The notes beneath the pieces are model-generated. The model made no database searches. It had not been told where the DNA came from and saw nothing but the letters and a program-made list of their open reading frames with translations. DNA of 64,000 nt from Aquilaria yunnanensis (lineage: Eukaryota; Streptophyta; Magnoliopsida; Malvales; Thymelaeaceae), in NCBI GenBank assembly GCA_039654915.1, contig CM077599.1, positions 4,342,501 through 4,406,500 on the forward strand, given 5' to 3'. The position numbers and the translations under genes were made by a program. This document shows, one piece after another, positions 48,809 through 61,605 of the stretch. Numbering within the stretch: the stretch's first letter is position 1; every line of letters begins with the position of its first letter.

Positions 48809-51045
48809 AACCACAAAAAATCAATTCCTCCTCGACATCCCCAATTCCTTGTCCTCTCCTACTGCCTCCCTTAAATCCTTCTTCTCTGGAACCGTTTCTC
48901 CATAAGCATCCACTTCCCTTACCCCTATCCTACACCATAAGCTTTTGTTTCTCCTTCCCCTACCATCCCTGCTCTACCATCCGGTCAGTGTTTCTACTCG
49001 AGATAGAGCATCGCTCATAAAAAATCCTCCCTCTCCACTAAATGCTGCCCCTTTTCTATCATACGCATCATCCTCTACACCACCACCAATGGGCCATCCT
49101 CTTCACTAGTTAATCACCACATCTCCTCTTTGCCATCTCTGCCATTAGATCATCGCATTTCCTAGCGGCCCTCTCTACCTGACTCAACCTCCTCCTCTCA
49201 CTCTATCTTCAAGTTCCCTACATCAAAGTCCCTATTTCTGTCATTGCCAAGCCTAAAAACTACAAAATATGGGTTTTAGTTTGGGGCCATGTTTGCGTTG
49301 ATCAAACTTAACAATGGCAAACACATTTCTCTGCCCCTTTAACAGTGATTTGGAACTTAATTTGGTTACATCTTAGTGGAAATTCTGAGTGATTTGAGTT
49401 CGATCTTTGTTTCATCCATGCTGTAACATTTTGATGAGTGTATTTGTAGACTTAAATGGCTCCGTTATAGTGTGTGGGAATTTGTTATTTGTTCAAAAAG
49501 TTGGGTTTTGGTTGGATCTTATTCCCTGTTTATTGTTGTTCTTCGCTAATCCATTGTTAACTCTTAAATGGTCACGCGAGGTAGAGATGGTGGTGGCCGG
49601 GTATAGTGAAAGAGAAAAAGAGGTGGTGGTTAAAGTGGTAAATTTACTATGTTATGGGTCATTTTGAGTGAGAATAAAAACATATATAAGCAATTTTTTC
49701 ATTGTTCATTTAAGACAAAAGGATCACAGTTTGGATAAAAATAGAGAGGCTAAGGACCTTAAAAGGACAAAATGAAAGTTAAAGATCTGTTTAGACAAGA
49801 TAAAAATGTTAGTAACCATAAATGAATTGATTTTAGTTTAAAAAAGTACTATTTCTCTCATTTTTCTAATATTTTGAACCAGTTGAAAGGATATTGTAGT
49901 GTCGACAACTGTGCAAAATTTCTATCATTAATTCCTACCTTTTCATCTTTGAGCACTATATTGTTGATCTTCTTTTTATTGTCCAATTTTATTCTAGTTT
50001 AGCGGCAACGATATACAAAAAATAAAGAGTGTTTTTTATTTTCTAGACATTTTTATACTTCCTCTGTTCCAAAAAGAATGAAACATATTTTTTTTTTGTA
50101 AAAAAAATATTTTCCCTTTTAAAATGTTTTCAACTCTTACTACATAAAATCTAATAAAGAATTGCGGTTCACATCCATTTGTCAAGCCCTAGGTTGACAA
50201 ACGCTGGCCTAATAAGGTAAATATATAAGCTATTATTACATGTTAGGTTAAACCCTAATTATAATGGATGTCATCTTATCAGTGAATAGAGGAGGACAAC
50301 ACGAGACCAGGTACACAACAAGGTCTATTGGTTATATCATATCCAGACACTTTTGGGTGACACTGGCATATGGGCTAAAGTATTGGAGGCCCTCATCGGA
50401 CAAATAATATTGAGGGCATTTACCGTCTCTTTTATTTGCAGTTGTTAAGCCCATTGTTAATCTATTAGAGCTCTGATCACACTTGCTATCAAATGCGACT
50501 GCATAAAACAAATTAGTTACACTTTATATTTACTAAATATCTAAGATTAAGACTAAGAGACAAATTTATTGTTCATGGCAAGTTCAGTCTCTAAAAAGAT
50601 TTCGGTGACAATATGGATTATTCTATCTTTCGTTTGTGTACTTGACTTATTTTTTCTGTCTTTTGGTTCATTTTTCCCCCCTCAATAGTTATTAAAATTT
50701 TTTTAGAATGTTCAATTACACTGCTATGCTAGAAACATAATATAACATTATTAGTGTGTTGGGTGACATTAAACCTTATTTGGTGCTTGCATCGATGTAT
50801 CAATTGTTCGGCTCTCCGATTAGATTGTTAAGTGCAGGCAGAAAATTAGTAATTACGGATACAGGTGCGGCATCTTCTTTATTTGCAATGCCCAGAATTT
50901 ATTTATTTTATTAAATGAAAAAAAAAATTATTATTTAAACATTTGTTAATTATGTCACCTGGAGCTAAATGAAGTTTCGAAACTTTTAACACTTTTGAAC
51001 TTCATGCATCTGAGTATAGCATTATTTGACGTCGTCTAAATCTAA
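48809..51045. other. intergenic DNA, no gene seen
   Basis: Pyrimidine-rich DNA at 48820-49230. An 86-codon ORF (49407-49667) has no recognisable features. The stretch 50150-50560 has the look of an old LTR remnant (an AGAGCTCTGAT string near 50468) but I cannot define its ends. Confidence 0.4.
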
Positions 51046-51047
51046 TA

Positions 51048-51280
51048 CTACCTCCGTCCCAAATTCTTTGAAAAAGTTGACTTTTGGCTCTAATTTAACT
51101 TGAATTTATTTATATTATTGGTTGTTAGAAAAAAATTTAAAAAAATATGTTTAGAAACTAGAGGTCTTTATTTATCATTTATATAATTTTTTTTTTATTT
51201 ATATACTAAAAATTGAAAATAAAAAATCATAGATTAATTACTAAAAAGTGAGTATTTCAAAGAATATGGGACAGAGGGAG
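51048..51280. mobile_element. Stowaway MITE, 233 bp
   Basis: TIR CTACCTCCGTCCCAAATTCT faces an inverted CTCCCTCTGTCCCATATTCT, with TA on both sides. Internal sequence matches the copies at 60616 and 63195. Confidence 0.8.
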
Positions 51281-51383
51281 TATTATTTATGACTCTTGTA
51301 CGCCACTGAAGTAGAGGCGGAGCCAATAGGGGACTAGAGGTGTCTTGCTCCATAAGTTTATTTTTTTTAGCAAAAAGTTTATA

Positions 51384-51674
51384 CTACCTCCGTCCCAAAT
51401 TAGATGAAACATTTGACTGGGCACGGAGATTAAGGTGTATGTAATTTGTGTTAATTTTTTATGTAGTAAAAGTTTAAATAATGATTAAAAAAAAAGATTC
51501 TTTTTTGGGTTTTGTGCAGTGACAGATTGAGTGGATATTAAAAAAAGAGTCTTTATTGGGTTTTGTGTAAAAAGATTATTTAATTGTTTACACTTTTCCA
51601 AAAGAGGAAACGTTTCAACCTTTTTGGGACTTCCCAAAAAGGAATATGTTTCAAGTAAACTGGGACGGAGGTAG
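51384..51674. mobile_element. Stowaway MITE, 291 bp
   Basis: TIR CTACCTCCGTCCCAAATTAG faces an inverted CTACCTCCGTCCCAGTTTAC, with TA flanks at 51382-51383 and 51675-51676. It is a different internal family from 51048-51280. Confidence 0.8.
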
Positions 51675-51676
51675 TA

Positions 51677-52880
51677 TATTTTATAGGATAAAATTTATAT
51701 AACTTTTTTTCTCTTTTTTATGGACTTCATATAATTCTTTTAGCAAGTATTTTTCAATAATTTTTAGTAATGAGATTAACACTCAAATTCGACAATTTTA
51801 TCTTTTTCTGACATTCTCCATAAATTTACTTAATTTCTGTGACTAAGATTAAAAAAGTCTAACATGAAATAATTAGTTTTATCATCTTAATAAAAAATTA
51901 ATTATCTTATATTTTTGAAATATTTGAGAATGTAAGAAGATGGGTCTCAATTTCCTTCTTGTTTGTTCTACTTCCACACTCTCACACTCTTTTTTCAATC
52001 TTTTTCTTGTTCATACATCCTGATATATATTTTTTTCTTTTTTCAAGAATTGGAATATAAAATATTAATTATTTTAATTTTTTTATATTTCAATAGATAA
52101 TTTGATGGTCTTTATTTTAGTAATTTTTATGTATAATTCATTCATGAAATTTTATAATTTTTAATTTTTATATCCTGTGACAAATAATGTATTAAATTTT
52201 AGTATTTTGGCAATGGATCATTTAAAAAAAAATTTCTCATTTGAAAATAATAATTTATTTATTATTTACGTTAGTTGGGCCATTTCTTAGTCAATTTTTG
52301 TGTTTGTTTCTTAGGCTGCATTTGGTGAAAATTATTTATAAATAATTATTAGTGATTGTTTTATGTATGTAGATTATTTACTCAGCTTATATGCACCAAT
52401 CGGGGCTCTACACTTTAAAAGCCCAAAAAATCACCTTTAAAAGACAATGATTTTTTTATTGATTTTTAATTTTTTTAAGTTGGGTATGAAAAAATAGCCC
52501 ATCAAAATATTTTAAAAAAATATATATACGATTCAAGTGAATATTAGATGAGAAGGTTATTAACTTTCAAAGGATATATATATTGGAATTGCATTATTTC
52601 TCAAGTATTTTTCAAAATAAAGTCCGGCCCCTAATTTAAAATTCTGGCTCTGCCCTACTCTAAAGTTTGAATAACTCACTCTCCCCCAATATAAAATCAT
52701 GGATACACCCTTGTTGCCTAGTATGATTAAGAGGAACAGCAATTATGCTCAACAATTAAGAGGAGGGCATTTCTTTTGCTCTACTGCTTTACTTGGAACC
52801 GTAGAAATGTCTCATTATGACCATTTTGTTGTAGAGGAGAAACGGTGCCTAGATCTGTGTGGGAACTTTGACCGATGGAT
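51677..52880. other. intergenic AT-rich DNA, no gene seen
   Basis: Short ORFs near 52560-52890 have no recognisable domain. Confidence 0.45.
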
Positions 52881-53090
52881 ATGGCTGTAAACAAACATAA
52901 ATGAACATAAACGAACAATAACCGAACGGTTCATGAACGGAAATTAACAAACGGGACCTTGTTCGTGTTCGTTCATTTAACTAATCGAACAGAAAAATAT
53001 GTTCGTGTTCGTTCATTTAGCTAAATAAACGAACATAAATGAATTCTCACCAAACGGTTCACCGAACATTCTGTTCATTTACACTCCTAT
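52881..53090. mobile_element. hAT-like MITE, 210 bp
   Basis: Ends ATGGCTGTAAAC and, inverted, ATAGGAGTGTAAA. Subterminal repeats of GTTCGTGTTCGTTCATTTA and its complement occur, and the flanks CGATGGAT (52873-52880) and CGATGAAT (53091-53098) fit an 8-bp TSD with one change. Confidence 0.65.
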
Positions 53091-53141
53091 CGATGAATGA
53101 GGTTTGAGAACTTTAACAACGACGTTGAGAAGTACTTTTTT

Positions 53142-54017
53142 AGGGTGATTATTTAGTTAATTCGGTTCAAACTGAACTGAAATTTTTTATTGATTCAGTT
53201 TTTAATTTTTTATTATAACAAAATGAAATAACTAAATTTAAGGATGAAACTGAAGTAAAGCTGAACCGAATTTTTTCGGTTCGATTCGATTTCACACCGA
53301 AATAACTGAAATATTATTTATGAGTTCTAATCTAATGACTAAAATGTAAAACTAATGACATGAGGACCTTTGTTAACTATTTAATGATAGATAGAGGACC
53401 TAAGTGTGGGTTTTAGGCACTCTGGCCTCTTCTTTCTTCTCCTCCTCTTTGGTCGGCATGGGGTGGTGAATTCTTGCTAATTCAAGGTTCTTTAGACAAG
53501 CCATTTGAGGCCTTCTTACCTAGATCTTTAGCCTTTCAGCTCAATTTTCACATCATAATGGCGCATATCATAGGAAAATGAGCAAAATTTGAAAGCAAGA
53601 AAAGATTAAGGCGGACAATGAAAAAAGCCCAAGTCATCCGGATGCTTGGCAACGACCACTTGGACACCCCCTGCCATGGCCTCCTCTGCCTCCGAAGTAA
53701 ACGCTGCCTTATGGGTTCAGTCAACGGTGGACAAGTGGATAACCGTAGTTAAGATGGCCAACTGCTAATAAAGTCATCAACCTTCTATTTACCTTCCAAC
53801 CAACCCCCAATTCTTTTAAATATGTTAAATCATTCCATATAAAAAATAAAAATTCAATTGTTCAGTTATCGAAATAACCGATTACCTTAACCGAAATTGA
53901 TTTTCATTTATTCGGTTTCAAAATTGAATAAAAAAATCAAATTCACCAAATTAAAATTTCAAATTAATTCAAATTTTTTAATTTTTTTGATCTCACAAAA
54001 AATAGTGATCACCCTTA
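53142..54017. mobile_element. non-autonomous hAT-like element, about 876 bp
   Basis: The left end AGGGTGATTATTTAG and the inverted right end (TA)AGGGTGATCACTATT match. ACTTTTTT flanks both sides (53134-53141, 54018-54025) as an 8-bp TSD. Subterminal TTCGGTT/AACCGAA repeats lie near both ends. The interior 53340-53830 has no recognised CDS. Confidence 0.55.
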
Positions 54018-54025
54018 ACTTTTTT

Positions 54026-57007
54026 TCTACTTGTTGGTACGAAGCTCGGTCTACGTGTCCATGTGCAAATGCTAGTCCCGCACAAGAAAACAAAAACAAG
54101 ATGGATGAGGGGCCCAAGGGAATTCTCTCTTTTCAACTTGTACACACTTTTCATCTCTTCATTCAAGAACGGCACGCTCATTGAGGGTTAGCCGTTGGAT
54201 CATTGTCTTCTCCTTCCCCTAGAGGTTATTAATTACACTCCTCTCTCATTGTTTGCTACTGTCTATCTTTTTACTACCAAGTTTGGAATTCATTCTTTTC
54301 GGTCTACTTTTTTTTTAACACTGGTAGAGAAAACTACTGCTTTGTATTTGAAGAGAGGGAAACCACTAATTTAATGCATCAATTAAATTTTAATTTTTTT
54401 TAAGCTGTCTGAATTTATTATAATATAGTTAATAAGCCATTTAAACCAAAATCTTGAAAGTTGATGTTAAGTGGTGCAAAAAGAATAATGGTCGTAAAGT
54501 AGCTTTCAAAAATCTAAGGATAAAGGTATAAATACTGCTAAAACTCGGGGAAAACTGGAACCGACACTTTTCCATATAGTAGCTGAACTCAGTATAAGTC
54601 TTCACGAGTCACCGCCCAACGATGAAAGGAAATTTTAATATTATACCCGAAACTCTTAGCCCTAGGCAGCTTCAACCACAATGTTGCCATTTTCACGTAA
54701 AATAACTATTCAATTTGTACCATAATTATTCTAAATAATTTTTCATTGGATGAAAAGAAATATAAGTATTTCTAATCTACTTAGTTTCCAAATAAAAAAA
54801 CTTCTAAAATAAAAATGAATTGTCTTGAGCCCAGGTATGGTAAAGGGGCAGATCCGGCGCAGATACCCTTTATCAGTCATCCATACCTATAGTTTTTTTT
54901 GCATCAATAACTTTACGGATATCTATAAGATGGTGAAAAATCTCACTCACACCAATGACTTGTGAATAATCCATATTTGTGAATAACCCACCTTGAATCA
55001 AATTGTGTTTTTTTAATTTCATAAAAAAAAATATGAAACATAAATACAAAACTATTGTTTACATATAATACAACAAAATCATAATATACATACAAGAAAA
55101 TATTCGGTGAGAATTAGTACAAAATATTAGTTAAGTGTAGATGATGTATCCTATTATAATTAATAAATAGGATATTCATACTAGTGAGTTTTACAGGTGG
55201 GTAAGACAAATTTACCTATGATGCATACCACATACCCGCTAGACGGGTATGATTTGCTGTTTATGTCCGACCACAAGGAACATTTTTACTCGTTTACTCA
55301 TTTATCATGGGCAGATATCTACGGGTTATGGATTTCACTCACTTGATTGCCATCTCTGCCTGGCTGGCCTAAATGGCTTATTTGGTTTTTCCTTCTTAAG
55401 GTGTGTGGTGTGGAGCATCAAGCATGTGAATAATAATCTGGAACTTAAAAAAAAAATAAAACAAAACAAAATAGAAGGGTCTCTAATTAAACAAAAGCAA
55501 TTAAATTCGATCTCCCTCATTATCTCGGCCACCAAATTGAAGGAATTGAACTGCCACCGCTATGATCTTTTTATAATTTTCAGAACCAATTTACATCCAT
55601 CTATCGAGAACCTTTTGCTTGAGTAGAATGAGGCAAGCTCTGCGAGGCAAGTAGGAAGGGGAAAACGTGGCTGGACAGCAAAAACAATGCCATTTCTTCC
55701 TGGACCAGGCCTAATTTCCGGCCCAAAGTTGCTAGTGTTCATTTTGGGCAGTCCGCATTCTCAGGCCGAAGCAGCATTGTTGTTCCATGGAGCCCGTAAC
55801 TGTAGAGCTATAATATTCTAAACTATGTTTTAATATATATATATTCATAAAATCCTTTAGGTAAAACGAATCTTGTCCGTTATAATGCAGATCGGCTGTT
55901 ATAGTTTTTTTAAAGTTAAATTCACTACTAATATTTTTGTTTAAGTGAAATATAATATTATTATTTTAAATATGAGTAAATTAGCCACTTATAAAATTAA
56001 CAGAGAGAATATTTCATTTTTAAAGAAGATTTTGTAAAGTGTGATGGATAATAGAAATAAAAAAACAACTATGTAATTATCATCCCTTTAGGCAAATTAC
56101 ATAATTTATTCCTGAACTATATTCATTGATACACACAGGCCCCCAAACAAAAAGTAATATCACTTTCCCGCCAAGCGCTTTGCACCCCTGCCTCCTCCGC
56201 CATCTTCACATGCCACCCTCTCCCCTCAGTTAATAATCTCCTCAGCCGTCTTCTTATCTCTTTGCCCAAAAGTGCCTTCGATTTCACTTATACTACTACT
56301 GAACAACCTTATCCCTTATTGATCTTTCTTTTAAGGCCAAATTCCTTGAAATCATGAATTTGGAAAATTTGAAATGGAAGTCAAACGCCGGTCAGCTTGT
56401 TCCGCAGTCGCTAGGCTTGGCTCCATTTCTGAATAGACTTGTGGCGAGGCTATGGCGGAGCATCACTTCATCTCCAAGCACAACGCGAAGAGCCGCCCTA
56501 CTGTTGTTAACACCGACACTATTCCTTACATTTCCAAAGCTCTATGTTCATCCTCCATCGCCATCCAAGAGAATGCCACCCCAGTTTATGCGTTTAGTTA
56601 ATGCTTCATAAATAAAACTTGAGGAGATAGGAGATTACTACGTGAGGGGAGATAGGAGATACGAGATTACTACTTGAGGGGAGAAAAAGGGCAAGTAGGA
56701 AGAGTACGGTGGAAGAGAGAAAAAGAAGGCTATTTGCAAAAAAAAACTCATATCTAAATCATTAAATGTTAAAACTTTTGAGGCTATGTAGTGTTGGATA
56801 AAAGTTTAAAAACTAAGTTAGGTATTTTATCATTTTTATGTACACAAACTTGCCACATATGTATGTCACAGCTGTCTTCACTTCATCAAAAAATAAAAAA
56901 TATTCAAATCATCACATAGTTGGAAAATTTAACCAGGGGTGAAAGTTCAGGTTGGAGGATTAGGTTTGGTTTGGAACCTAATTTTGATACCATGCCATGA
57001 ACTTGAA
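54026..57007. other. intergenic DNA, no gene seen
   Basis: Several short ORFs (for example 55249-55626, 56354-56611) lack any recognisable domain, splice pattern or conserved motif. Confidence 0.4.
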
Positions 57008-57455
57008 GGGAAAATTACAATTTGCCCCTTGAGGTTTAGGAGAAATTACACTTTGTTCCCTCTTGTTTAAGAAATATACATTTTACCCCTTACCTGTTTA
57101 CTACAGTCCGACAGCAACTTCTAAAATCTTAATTTAGTCATTACGATAATCATCTTCCAGTAATTTAAATCTATATGATTTTTTTTTATCGTGGATGAAT
57201 ATTTTAAATTATCAATTTTTTCTTTCTGTATTTTTTTCAGCTTTTAAAACTGTATTTTTTAAATGTCAATTAATTATAAAAAAAATCATATAGATTGAAA
57301 TTATTTGACGATGACTACTGTATAGTTTAAATTAAGATTTCCAAAGTCACTGTCAGACCGTATTAAAAAGCAGGGGGCAAAGTGTATATTTCTAAAAAAA
57401 GAGGGGGTAAAGTGTAATTTCACCTAAACCTCAGGGGGAAAATTGTAATTTTCCC
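57008..57455. mobile_element. foldback MITE, 448 bp, long TIRs
   Basis: GGGAAAATTACAATTTGCCCC at the left is inverted at the right as TTGTAATTTTCCC. Complementarity continues through AACTTCTAAAATCTTAATTTA. It is the same family as 48055-48808. TSD not clear. Confidence 0.75.
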
Positions 57456-59060
57456 TAACCTAAATAACCTTGACCTAACCTGACCTTGTTTCAAACATAA
57501 CCTGAACTAACCTTCACCTGATTTAAATTAGGTTAGAGTCGGGTTGATCTAACATTTCCATGTTTACATTTAATTATTAAGATGATGGCTGATATGTCCC
57601 TACAAATGAAATGACAATAATTGATGCTTTCAATTCTCATTGAATTATAAAAATTAGTAATAAAAAAAAGATTAAATTCAAATTTATTTTATTTGGATAG
57701 AATGGAAACAATATAACAAGCTAACTATACTTGGTTTTATGTTTTCATTATGTATCATTTGCATCTGTGATTGAAGTTTATATGGAAAGGAATGAACCAT
57801 GGCAAAATCATCAATCAAACAGCAAAACAAGCCAATAAACCAATAGCTAAATACCATTCATGGCTCTAGACATCCAAATGTATGTGCTCAAGGAGGCAAT
57901 GAGGTGACAGGGAAAGGAGAGGGTCGTTTAACAGCAGGCAGGTTGTGCGCTTAGTGCACTTAGGCTACCAATAGCAAGCAACTGGGTGACACAACGATAA
58001 TAAAGGAGGAATAAGGAGAAATCGGTTACTACTACAGGCAAGATGCGTTTATGCCATTTGTGAGTGTGCATTCACCTCTGTTCCCATTGTTCATTTGGGA
58101 ATTGAGAAGAGAACAAAGGTTGTGGTTGGGTTAGGGACAATAGGATATATAGGAATTGGAATATATGAACTTGGGGAACTAGGAATTTAGCTGGGTGGGG
58201 ACCTGGTAGGTGTAAATGTGTAATGGGTTATATTAGGAGGAATAAGCCTAAGCATAAAACATATAAATTGGGTTAGGTCAGATATTTTCAGCTTAACCCC
58301 ACCCAAATCATACTTAAAAGTTGTTGAAGTATATTGGCTTGGTTCAACTTGAATTCGCATTTTCTCCTCATAGAACTTGACCCAAACATGAAAATTAAGG
58401 TTCAAGTCCAGCTCGGAGACTCTGAAAGGGACTTAAGTCGTTGGGCCGTAACAGCTTAAGTCAGCTGAAGCGTGGGTCTGAGAGGCTCGCTATAACCCAG
58501 TTGGCATATGGCCCCCAATGTCAATGAAATTACAGGTTGCACTTATCCACTTCACTAGAACTTTGGTTCCTGTTTCTCGCCATCCTGGAGAAGACAACAG
58601 AGGCAATTAAGAATTTAAGGTCTTGGCTAGTCTCCACTTAGATACTGACAAGTAAAGGCTCATCTCCAATCTCTCCAGTCTCCACCCATATCTTGACACT
58701 AACGTATCAATAAGAAACTTGAAGAATTGGCTAGAAATGTCGCCGCACATGGACTCTCAACGTCAATGGTTGCAGCAACCAAAGCAAATGGATTATATAG
58801 ACATCTAATGACAAACAGTGCGATGGAAGCGAGCAAATTAAGAACAAGGTAAAAGCAGTGGTAGATCGTGTAGTTTTGCTAAATTAGGGGGCGAATTTGC
58901 AATTGAGGTCGGGCAAGTCTTTTTTGCCCACATGTTAACCCAAAAACCCGACAAACTTAATTCTCATAAAGTGAAAACGAATTGGGCCTCAAGTTTGGGT
59001 GTGATCCACCTATGTTGAAAATAATAGTGGGTATTTGCCCCTTTTACCAATTTTTTATTA
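57456..59060. other. intergenic DNA, no gene seen
   Basis: Starts with a short run of CCTAACCTGACCT-like repeats (57455-57550). A 72-codon ORF at 58187-58405 is unremarkable. Confidence 0.4.
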
Positions 59061-59070
59061 TTAAAATATA

Positions 59071-59953
59071 AAAAATGGGCAATTTTACCATTAATATTCG
59101 GTTGATAGAGTAATTTTCTCATCAATGTGTTTTTTTTTTAATGTAAAAATGCCATTAACGTTATAGGTTGAGAGCAATTTTGCCATTAATCATCAAATTC
59201 GCTTGGGTGGCAAATGGAAAAAATGGAGAAAATGAAAGTTTCAATTCCAAGTTTTCACCACCTAAGATTCTAGCCCCTAAGTTTCTAAATCTATTATTTT
59301 TTTCATCATCTTCACCCTTCCATTCTACTGTTTAAGTTGCATGGTCCTTTTACATATGATTTTCCTTAAAAACCAAATACCCAGAAACAAATTAGACAAA
59401 AAATCCAACAAAAAACCCAAAAATGAAACTGTAAAGATCTACCCAACCAGAAGCAGATGTTATCCACCTCATGCAAGTAGTAACAAAGCTTTTTAAATGA
59501 GTAGCAATGGTGAATGAACCATGAATTTGGTCACTAATTGTCCGTTGGCGACAGAGATTAGCCAGGAGTTGGATGGAAACCTTTAGAGTCTAGTTTTCAT
59601 TCTATTCCCCATCGAAGAAGATTATCAAAATAGCATCTTTGAAAAGTTGTATACCTAGGCCTAAGGACCAAATTTTCTGGGGCTAGTTTAAAAATTTTCC
59701 CAATTACTAGTTGTTGACATGGTCCTGATGTATTGCAAACGTGGCACAAGATATTATTGTTTTGAATGAAATATTCCTACCATTAGACAACCATTAGATG
59801 AGTAGTGACTATATCACCTGTTTTTTTTCTTAACTGTAGTGACAAAAATGCTCCTAACAAATAACATTAGTGACATTTTTGCATCAAAAAAATATATTAA
59901 TGGCAAAAATTATCTATCGATTGAATATTTGTTGCAAAATTGACCATTTTCCC
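59071..59953. mobile_element. non-autonomous Mutator-like element, 883 bp, 10-bp TSD
   Basis: TIRs of about 100 bp: AAAAATGGGCAATTTTACC at the left and, inverted, GGGAAAATGGTCAATTTTGC at the right. TTAAAATATA is repeated at 59061-59070 and 59954-59963. The unique interior (about 59190-59800) differs from the AT-rich flanks and could be captured DNA; I cannot name a source. Confidence 0.7.
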
Positions 59954-60500
59954 TTAAAATATATATCAATAACTAGTGGATAGTTTTAATATTCATACTT
60001 GAAATTATGCATAGAAGGGAAACTTATAATAACTCTATATGGTTTATCATAATCTACACTTTGCTCATCTTACTTTTGAAACCAACACTATTCACCTTGT
60101 TTATTTTATATTGTCCAATAATAATTTCTAAAACACTGATATAAATTGTACGATGATAGTCATCTTATGGTAACTTTAATCTTTCTAGTTTTTTTTTTCA
60201 TATTTAATAAACATTTCATATTGTCAATTTTTCAAAGAACCTTTTCACTAAATACGAATCAGTATTTTCCAATTATTAGCTAACTATGAAAAATATTAAA
60301 AATTTTGAAATATTTGAACAAAGCTACCAAGAGTTTGAATTAGAGTTTCAAAAGTTGTTGTCGGACAACATAAAAAAATTATGATAAAATATAGGTTTTT
60401 GAAAATAGATAGAAAAAAAATAGATTAGACCGAATCAGAGGCTTTTTATAATTTTGTCTACGTTCAACCTTTTCTACTTATCTAATAAGGAAAATTGTTA

Positions 60501-60960
60501 CTACTTTCATCTCAAGTTCTTTACACCACCTTAGTTTTTTAAACTTAAATTTGACTCAAATTTATTTATATTAATATTTACCAAAAAATTTTAAAAAATT
60601 TATATTTGAAAACTACTCCCCTGTCTCATTTCTTTGCTCTATTTGACTCTTTGGACTAGTTTGACTTGAATTTATTCATATTATTTTTTGTTAGAAAAAA
60701 ATTAAAAAATATATATTTAGAAACTATAAGTGTTTATTTATGATTTATATATAAAGGTATTTCATTTATATTCTAAAATGTTGAAAATAAAAAATTATAA
60801 ATTAATTGTTGAAAAGTGAATGGTGTAAATAATTTAGAAGAGAGGGAGTATAAGTCTTTTAATTTCTAGATATTATTTTTTAAAAAAATTATTAGTTATT
60901 AATATAAGTAAATTTAAATTAAAAAATTGAATTTGTGCAAAAAAGTTGAGAGGGAGAGAA
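60501..60960. mobile_element. Stowaway-like MITE interrupted by another
   Basis: The outer element starts CTACTTTCATCTCAAGTTC after TA and ends with AGTTGAGAGGGAGAGAA before TA. Its middle is replaced by the element at 60616-60848. Confidence 0.55.
60616..60848. mobile_element. Stowaway MITE, 233 bp, nested
   Basis: CTCCCCTGTCTCATTTCTTT to AGAGGGAG, with TA flanks. It is homologous through its interior to 51048-51280. Confidence 0.7.
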
Positions 60961-61605
60961 TATAAAAGTATCAACACATTACATTTTCCAAGCGATAACG
61001 TCTACAATTTTGTTCGCGTATGAATTCACGAATAGTTTTTTTTTTTTGTCACTTTTTTTCAATTTTAATTACAGTACTGTCAAAAGTAGCTCAATCTTTC
61101 TTTTCATTTTTTTTTCTTGTAATTTTAGTAAACAAATATTATACTACTTATAGAGAAAAATATTAATGATTCCAAATGTCTAGAAATTGTAAAATTTTAT
61201 TAGACAGTTTAAAATATTTTAAAGTCAGTTAGTAAACAATATGAATAGGAAAAAAAGTTAGAGTTGGCTTGACATTCATGCAAGAATGAAATTAGTTAAC
61301 AAAACTTTTTTTGGTGATCTTTTCCTTATGAATTTCAACAAGCGTAAAAAATATTAAGAGGCATGAACAATAAGAGGGAGGTAGATATAATACAAAAAAA
61401 AAAAAAAAGAGAGGGAGAGAGATTCCTTTCCTGCGGCTAAGTGGAAAAGTAGAGACTTGGGAGGTTCTTATAGGTAGAGGGAGAACATTTGAGGGCAACA
61501 ATGGATTTAAGCCGACTCAAGTGACTCACCCAGATATAATCTGTTTCACGTTAATCCGTACTGCACCAAATAAAACAGTTAAACAGATTCCACGATTATG
61601 ATTTG

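Noticed and set aside
49407..49667. 86-codon plus-strand ORF
   Set aside because: No family features, and flanked only by repeats.
50150..50560. Solo LTR
   Set aside because: Some LTR-like text and a PBS-like string, but no defined TG..CA ends or TSD.
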